Shown here: piece by piece, positions 8,901 to 11,795 of the stretch
Layout: every line of letters starts with the position of its first letter
Numbering within the stretch: position 1 is the first letter of the stretch
Origin: Clostridia bacterium
GTDB taxonomy: Bacteria; Bacillota; Clostridia; Christensenellales; Borkfalkiaceae
DNA length: 11,795 bases
Direction: 5' to 3'
Assembly (NCBI GenBank): GCA_017646555.1
Contig: JAGCMG010000089.1
Span: forward strand, 1-11,795
The notes under the pieces: model-generated
What the model was told of the DNA's origin: nothing
Seen by the model: the letters and a program-made list of their open reading frames with translations, nothing else
Database searches by the model: none
Made by a program: the position numbers and the translations under genes

Positions 8901-9307
8901 TTACTAAGCCCGAAACCGATGGTTTAACGGCTGAAAATTTAAGTGCGCTTAAAACCGTGCTAAAATCACCGTTATTTAAAGAACTTTCCGGGGCAGACTT
9001 GTATCGCGAACAATACTTTGTAACAAAACTTTGCGCTGACGAAATTTTTGAAAATAAAGACACCAAAACGAAAGTTATGTTACAAGGCGTAATCGACTTG
9101 CTTGCAATAAAAGACGGCAACGCATATATAGTCGATTATAAGTATTCCTCAAAAAATCCCGACGCTTTAGCAAAGACTTATATTAAGCAACTTAAACTAT
9201 ACAAAACAGCAGTAGAAACTGCTTTAAAAATCAAGGTTAAAAAGGTTGCTCTCGTCAATTTATATAAAGGCTATACGCTTGATTTCGACGCCAAAAACTT
9301 TAAATAA
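5927..9307 (+). CDS. addA: ATP-dependent helicase/nuclease subunit A (AddA)
   Basis: AddA is the UvrD/Rep-type (superfamily 1A) motor and one of the two nucleases of AddAB. The 1126 residues carry, in order: Walker A ASAGSGKT with K29; motif Ia (VTFTEKAAYEMK); Walker B DEYQD (377-381); motif III GDIKQSIYAFRG around K405; motif IV LNHNFRS; motif V TKHKSKGLEFPVV around H763; and motif VI LFYVAMTRAKHD with R842. The C-terminal nuclease has H969 (GTKVHKVLEF), D1057 (GVIDLL), D1070 and K1072 (IVDYKYS) and Q1088-x3-Y1092. All expected catalytic residues are present, so both activities should be intact. Length is slightly under the roughly 1200 residues usual in Bacillus. The ATG at 5927 is chosen for its Shine-Dalgarno. 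It is co-transcribed with addB; no clear terminator follows. Confidence 0.96.
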   Translation: MQLKKEQYSAINEHDGENLLISASAGSGKTFVMIERIIRLIRQKKLKVDELLAVTFTEKAAYEMKEKLTEALINSINAGERSFKKELLSVATADICTIDAFCSRLVKRYFYELNIGRDFEILSESDKSKLIAEAMEKTFKLGYESKELDFLNLVKRYSERRSTTALKELIFRIYNYASSESDFEKWLSVGDTVYTENGFLELISRYETVVKDKLLYYARGFDSASEKAISLGIAEYADSAKTSAEIIRDMAKATSLEELKSLVYENPKLPSLKLKDEKLLAFKEAFQRLRNTRKTSINDLLSNIKTQEEYKTELDLTKLDYFALKKVVLEFKKNYDELKVEENKFEFNDIEKFALKLLQNKEVAQSIRNKYKYVFIDEYQDVNGVQEEIFSIIANDNEFMVGDIKQSIYAFRGCNSDLFQQKFDKLNESKQTLTLNHNFRSADGVISAVNQVFDEVILMENFGIDYKKDARLVPGGLYPEGAGSCTLHIVTPPVVKKETVDPEIYDIKKATEKESLTEEDCVSIKVKQIINSVRGKSFYDIKSKKERQVELKDIVILCRKRTSTVTSLIKNLTRSGISVVSEIEQSVLDAKEVKLLIAFIELLDNLKQDIPLVLCMMSKIGKFTPNEIATIRQKCPYNNTSATYEKPNFYDCYKNALTFDDALGEKVRAFDEYIKSMRFLADFKSAKFVLEKVIRDKKLSAYTLIGKFGANKEKKVIRFLSESVSMDKELSLREFLYKIKNSPESFTVTETAGDDSVTIMTKHKSKGLEFPVVIIIGLEKSISDEDVKKKVYLDRKYGIALPVFFDENKTYGTTIFKEVVKSEMLKNQYKDEARLFYVAMTRAKHDLHMISVEKKEENFPVSPIDATKYYDFIPKSFPRVKADENLLLNDNDNSSREILVGKRNNELIEKIKKNLSFTYPYLQDTVLPLKTSVTKNLSEEELGEYYLFDDGAIDVSDGVIDAETGTKVHKVLEFFDFTKDDVSAELERVLSITKPETDGLTAENLSALKTVLKSPLFKELSGADLYREQYFVTKLCADEIFENKDTKTKVMLQGVIDLLAIKDGNAYIVDYKYSSKNPDALAKTYIKQLKLYKTAVETALKIKVKKVALVNLYKGYTLDFDAKNFK

Positions 9308-9419
9308 AAAATTGCGCCGTGGTAAACTTTTGCTTAACCGTTTATATCAAAACCGTACCGAAAGGCAAAAATTAGCCGAAAAAATCGTATTGAAAGAAAA
9401 AATTACGGAAAAACTTTAA
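9279..9419 (+). CDS. Possible small basic protein overlapping the addA end
   Basis: An open frame, shifted by one base relative to addA, starts at a TTG (9279) inside the last codons of addA and runs 46 codons to a TAA at 9417. AAAGG (9266-9270) sits eight bases before the TTG, good Shine-Dalgarno spacing. The product would be rich in Lys, Arg, Leu and Glu, strongly basic and probably helical, containing KLRRGKLLLNRLYQ and later EKIVLKEKITEKL. I recognise no family. Codon choice past the addA stop looks like that of its neighbours, and the frame stays open over about 110 bases that are otherwise empty. Such a short frame can also arise by chance, and the TTG start weakens it. If real, it would be the third gene of the addBA transcript. 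Confidence 0.35.
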   Translation: MISTPKTLNKKLRRGKLLLNRLYQNRTERQKLAEKIVLKEKITEKL

Positions 9420-9458
9420 AAAAATCACTTAAATTAAAAGAAAGATTGCGCGTAAATA

Positions 9459-9487
9459 TTGACATTTATCAAAGATAATGATAGAAT
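9459..9487 (+). promoter_or_regulatory. Strong sigma-A promoter of the PE-rich membrane protein
   Basis: A perfect -35 TTGACA (9459-9464), a 17-bp spacer and -10 TAGAAT (9482-9487, one mismatch). The predicted start at 9494 gives a leader of about 58 nt. CGTAC (9493-9497) and GTACG (9515-9519) could pair to form a weak hairpin at the very 5' end of the transcript. Confidence 0.8.
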
Positions 9488-9539
9488 ATACCCGTACTGG
9501 TGTGTTTATACTTGGTACGAAAAAGAGTTTCCGTGTATT

Positions 9540-9546
9540 GGAGGAG
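9540..9546 (+). promoter_or_regulatory. Near-perfect ribosome binding site fixing the start at 9552
   Basis: GGAGGAG lies five bases before the ATG at 9552. The reading frame is open further upstream, but its next start codon (TTG at 9459) coincides with the -35 element and cannot be in the mRNA. Confidence 0.9.
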
Positions 9547-9551
9547 TAACA

Positions 9552-10616
9552 ATGGGATTTATAACCGACATCATTAACGGTTTTAAAAGTGCAGACGGCG
9601 TAAGCAAGTTGACCGTTATTTTAGTTGCTTTAGTTGCGCTTTTAGTTTTATTCGTATGGTTTGCAATTTTGTCAAACAACGGTTTACAAAAAAAGATTTG
9701 CAAATTATTAAAACAACAAGATAAGGATACGAAACGCAATACTATTGAAGCGTATATTAGAGCAGTTCGCCCAAAAGCAGGCAATCCTCTTGAAGGCATT
9801 ATTCCTGATGCTCCTATCGAAGAACCTGCTCCTGCAGTAGTGGCTGAACCAGTTCCTGAAGAAGTAGTTGCAACCGTTGCTCCTGTTCCTGAAGTAGTAG
9901 AAGAACCTGCTCCTATCGTTGAAGAAGTAGTGGAAGAACCTATCGAAGAACCAGTAGAAGAAGTTGTTCCTGAAGTAGTAGAAGAACCAGTTCCTGAAGT
10001 AGAAGAAGTGGTTGAAGAACCTATCGAAGAACCTGCTCCTATTGAAGAAGAACCTATTGAAGAAGTAGTGGAAGAACCTGCTCCAGTGGTTGAAGAACCG
10101 ATAGAAGAAACCGTTGAAGAACCTATTGAAGAAGTGCAAGAAGACGGCGAAACGGGTGATTTTGCTGAAATTACTACTTTATTAATTCCTAAAAAGTCCC
10201 ACGCTGAAAAGTATGAAGAACTTAATAAGACCAACAAGCGTTACTATGATTCAATTATGGCTTACGCTGAAAAACTTGAAGGTTGTCATCGTCAACCAAG
10301 CGCCAACGCTGATTCGGTGTTCTATGGTAGAACTTGCATCGTGAAAACTCAAATTAAGCAAGGCAAAGTAGTATGCAACTTCTCAATGATTGACGCAAGT
10401 ATGAAACGTATGTTAAAAGGTGAAAAGGCTGGTGGTGTAAAAGAAAAGTTTACCTCAGTAAGAGTAACCAGCACCGATTCGTTACATATTGCACGCCAAA
10501 GCGTAGACTTTGCTTACAAGATGGCTATTGAAGAAAAGGAATTTAAACACCAACAACAACTTCAAAAGCGTCGTGATGCAAGAAAGGCTAAAAAAGAAGC
10601 CGCTGAAAACGAATAA
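9552..10616 (+). CDS. Single-pass membrane protein with Pro/Glu/Val-rich linker and uncharacterised C-terminal domain
   Basis: The 354-residue product has four parts. Residues 1-19 form a short N-terminus. One hydrophobic membrane segment spans about residues 20-40 (LTVILVALVALLVLFVWFAIL without its last residue), followed by a basic stretch (QKKICKLLKQQ). A low-complexity linker of EEP, VVEEP and IEEPAP units occupies about 88-198 and should be extended and acidic. A C-terminal domain (about 200-335) includes LNKTNKRYYDSIMAYAEKL, VFYGRTCIVKTQIKQGKVVC and a stretch ending in LHIARQSVDFAYKMA. The last 20 or so residues are highly charged (QKRRDARKAKKEA). The C-terminal domain reminds me of a domain seen in uncharacterised clostridial proteins, but I cannot name it. 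A TM anchor, acidic linker and globular domain recall ZipA-like tethers in layout only. Basic residues after the membrane segment suggest the bulk is cytoplasmic. Strong promoter, strong RBS and a terminator suggest abundant, monocistronic expression. Confidence 0.85.
   Translation: MGFITDIINGFKSADGVSKLTVILVALVALLVLFVWFAILSNNGLQKKICKLLKQQDKDTKRNTIEAYIRAVRPKAGNPLEGIIPDAPIEEPAPAVVAEPVPEEVVATVAPVPEVVEEPAPIVEEVVEEPIEEPVEEVVPEVVEEPVPEVEEVVEEPIEEPAPIEEEPIEEVVEEPAPVVEEPIEETVEEPIEEVQEDGETGDFAEITTLLIPKKSHAEKYEELNKTNKRYYDSIMAYAEKLEGCHRQPSANADSVFYGRTCIVKTQIKQGKVVCNFSMIDASMKRMLKGEKAGGVKEKFTSVRVTSTDSLHIARQSVDFAYKMAIEEKEFKHQQQLQKRRDARKAKKEAAENE
9813..10140 (+). repeat. Degenerate in-frame repeat encoding the PE-rich linker
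   Basis: The DNA repeats variants of GAAGAACCT, GAAGTAGTGGAAGAACC and CCTGCTCCT without a fixed unit length. Nearly all repeats are multiples of three, so they change linker length without shifting frame. The region is likely to vary in length between strains. Long open frames on the opposite strand here result from the repeat lacking reverse-strand stops. Confidence 0.85.
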
Positions 10617-10622
10617 TAAATT

Positions 10623-10649
10623 AAAGGCGTAAATTTTACGCCTTTTTTT
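10623..10649 (+). terminator. Rho-independent terminator after the membrane protein gene
   Basis: AAAGGCGTA (10623-10631) pairs with TACGCCTTT (10637-10645), with a short A/T loop, and is followed by a run of seven T to 10649. It begins seven bases past the stop codon and isolates this gene from the dehydrogenase gene downstream. Confidence 0.92.
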
Positions 10650-10683
10650 AAAATAAAAAAATATAATTTATTTTAGTTAAAAG

Positions 10684-10712
10684 TTGTATTTATTCTAAAT
10701 ACTTGATATAAT
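10684..10712 (+). promoter_or_regulatory. Promoter of the dehydrogenase gene
   Basis: -10 TATAAT (10707-10712) is a perfect hexamer preceded by TGA, an extended -10. A weak -35 TTGTAT (10684-10689) lies 17 bp upstream. The predicted start at 10719 gives a leader of about 34 nt containing AGGGAG (10738-10743), nine bases before the ATG. I see no catabolite-repression operator or other clear repressor site. Confidence 0.7.
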
Positions 10713-10752
10713 TTAGTAGAATGATTTAAATGGAGATAGGGAGAATTTAATT

Positions 10753-11795
10753 ATGAAAACAAAAGCAGTTAGAATTTATGGTAAAAGTGATTTAAGACTT
10801 GAAGAATTTGAACTTCCAGAAATCACTGATGACGAAGTATTGGTTAAAATAATAACTGATAGCGTATGTATGAGTTCATATAAGGCTCAACTTTTAGGAC
10901 CTGACCATGCGCGCGTTCCTGATGACGTTGATAAAAACCCAACTATTATCGGACACGAAATGTGTGGTGAAATCGTAAAGGTTGGTAAAAACTATCAAGA
11001 TAAATATACGGCTGGCGAAAAGTTTGCTTTGCAACCAGCGCTCCCACACGGTGAAATGAATACGGTTGGTTACGCTTGGCAATATTGTGGTGGCGCGGCA
11101 ACCTACGCTATTATTCCGTCAATTTATATGGAAAACGATTGTTTGCTTAAATATTCACGTGATGATTTTTATTCGGGTTCGTTAGCAGAACCGTATAGTT
11201 GTGTAATCGGTGGTTTCCACGTAAACTATCACTCTGAATTCACAAATCACACTCATATAATGGGTATCAAAAAAGGTGGTAACTGCGCACTTTTAGCAGG
11301 TGTTGGTCCTATGGGTCTTGGCGCTATCGACTACGCTCTCAACGCGCCTATTCGTCCTAAACTTTTAGCAGTAACCGATATCAATCAAGAAAGACTTGAC
11401 CGTGCTGAAAAACTTTTCTCTAAGGAATACGCTTTAGCGCGTGGTGTTGAATTGCATTATATAAATACGGCTAATGGCAATGCCGTTTCTTCGCTTAAAG
11501 AATTAACTGGTGGCGTTGGTTACGACGACGTTTTCGTATATGCGCCAGTTAAAGCCGTTATTGAACAAGCCGACGATATTTTAGGATTTGATGGTTGTAT
11601 CAACTTCTTTGCAGGTCCTACAAATAAAGAACTCAAAGCAGAAATCAATTTTTACGACGTTCATTATAACTTCTCACACGTTGCAGGCAACGCTGGTGGG
11701 ACTACTGCCGATATGATTGAAAGTCTTGGTATGATGAGTGAGGGGAGTTTAAACCCAGCCGTAATGGTAACGCACGTAGGTGGGCTTGATTCAGC
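10753..11795 (+). CDS. Zinc-dependent medium-chain dehydrogenase, L-sorbose-1-phosphate reductase-like (SorE-like), 3' end cut off
   Basis: The 347 visible codons have no stop and run off the window. The protein belongs to the zinc-binding medium-chain dehydrogenase/reductase superfamily, with a GroES-like N-terminal domain and a Rossmann domain. C39 (SVCMSSYK) and H68-E69 (IIGHEMCGE) are the expected catalytic-zinc residues. The Rossmann loop is GVGPMG (183-188), and an acidic D209 ends the next strand (VTDIN), a feature usually linked to NAD(H) preference. The four-cysteine lobe that binds structural zinc in classic alcohol dehydrogenases is absent. The SVCMSSYKAQ, RVPDDVDKNP and YGKSDLRLEEFELPE segments match my recollection of sorbose-1-phosphate reductases, which make glucitol-6-phosphate from L-sorbose-1-phosphate. 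The superfamily is certain; the substrate is an inference. Its own promoter and RBS precede it. Partner sugar-uptake genes, if any, would lie to the right. Confidence 0.85.
   Translation, partial: MKTKAVRIYGKSDLRLEEFELPEITDDEVLVKIITDSVCMSSYKAQLLGPDHARVPDDVDKNPTIIGHEMCGEIVKVGKNYQDKYTAGEKFALQPALPHGEMNTVGYAWQYCGGAATYAIIPSIYMENDCLLKYSRDDFYSGSLAEPYSCVIGGFHVNYHSEFTNHTHIMGIKKGGNCALLAGVGPMGLGAIDYALNAPIRPKLLAVTDINQERLDRAEKLFSKEYALARGVELHYINTANGNAVSSLKELTGGVGYDDVFVYAPVKAVIEQADDILGFDGCINFFAGPTNKELKAEINFYDVHYNFSHVAGNAGGTTADMIESLGMMSEGSLNPAVMVTHVGGLDS

Noticed and set aside
8029..9120. Minus-strand open frames within addA
   Set aside because: The addA frame here carries conserved helicase and nuclease motifs; the antisense frames have no recognisable motifs.
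9290..9315. Programmed frameshift joining addA to the small downstream frame
   Set aside because: The downstream frame needs a +1 shift, no slippery heptamer for it is seen, and AddA already appears complete at its normal C-terminus.
9308..9458. Terminator after addA
   Set aside because: Short complementary stretches such as GGTAA and TTAACC exist, but no stable stem with a T run is seen, so read-through toward 9552 remains possible.
9459..9551. N-terminal extension of the PE-rich membrane protein starting at TTG 9459
   Set aside because: The TTG is the first base triplet of a perfect -35 element, the predicted mRNA starts at 9494, and a near-perfect RBS precedes the ATG at 9552.
9506..10237. 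Long minus-strand open frames opposite the PE-rich gene (Ser/Gly/Thr-rich and Phe/Asn/Arg-rich products)
   Set aside because: They are antisense readings of the low-complexity repeat, with biased composition and no promoter or ribosome binding site.

Overview
The window is AT-rich chromosomal DNA of a low-GC Gram-positive, most likely an endospore-forming member of the Clostridia. The evidence is a recognisable spoIIE, an AddAB (not RecBCD) recombination nuclease, a lipoprotein with a Gram-positive style signal, and sigma-A promoters with 17-bp spacers. I cannot name the species; an uncultured gut-type lineage is only a guess. There is no sign of phage, insertion sequence, CRISPR array, tRNA or rRNA. 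This is mainly a housekeeping region with two uncharacterised envelope proteins.

Layout, left to right. (1) Positions 1-1372, minus strand: the 5' part of spoIIE, covering the multi-pass membrane region and a cysteine-containing cytoplasmic segment; the PP2C phosphatase domain lies beyond the left edge. Its short upstream region holds a -10 element and a match to the Spo0A box. (2) A minus-strand terminator (1451-1480), then an uncharacterised lipoprotein gene (1496-2596, minus). (3) A compact divergent promoter region (2597-2721) containing a 9-bp perfect inverted repeat that spans both -35 elements. The right-hand promoter has its predicted transcription start on the A of the addB ATG, and no Shine-Dalgarno is present, so addB looks leaderless. 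(4) addB (2722-5937) and addA (5927-9307), overlapping by 11 bp and translationally coupled. They encode the two-subunit helicase-nuclease that processes double-strand breaks; both nuclease active sites and the AddB iron-sulfur cysteines are intact. (5) A possible 46-codon basic ORF overlapping the end of addA (9279-9419). (6) A gene with its own strong promoter (9459-9487) for a single-pass membrane protein with a long Pro/Glu/Val-rich linker and a conserved-looking C-terminal domain (9552-10616), closed by a good terminator. (7) The first 347 codons of a zinc-dependent medium-chain dehydrogenase resembling L-sorbose-1-phosphate reductase (10753 to the right edge), again with its own promoter.

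The units appear independent: sporulation phosphatase, lipoprotein, DNA repair operon, membrane-anchored repeat protein and sugar metabolism. I see no convincing new multi-gene system. The points most worth checking are the leaderless addB start, the inverted repeat in the divergent promoter, the small ORF after addA, and the membrane protein with the PE-rich linker.
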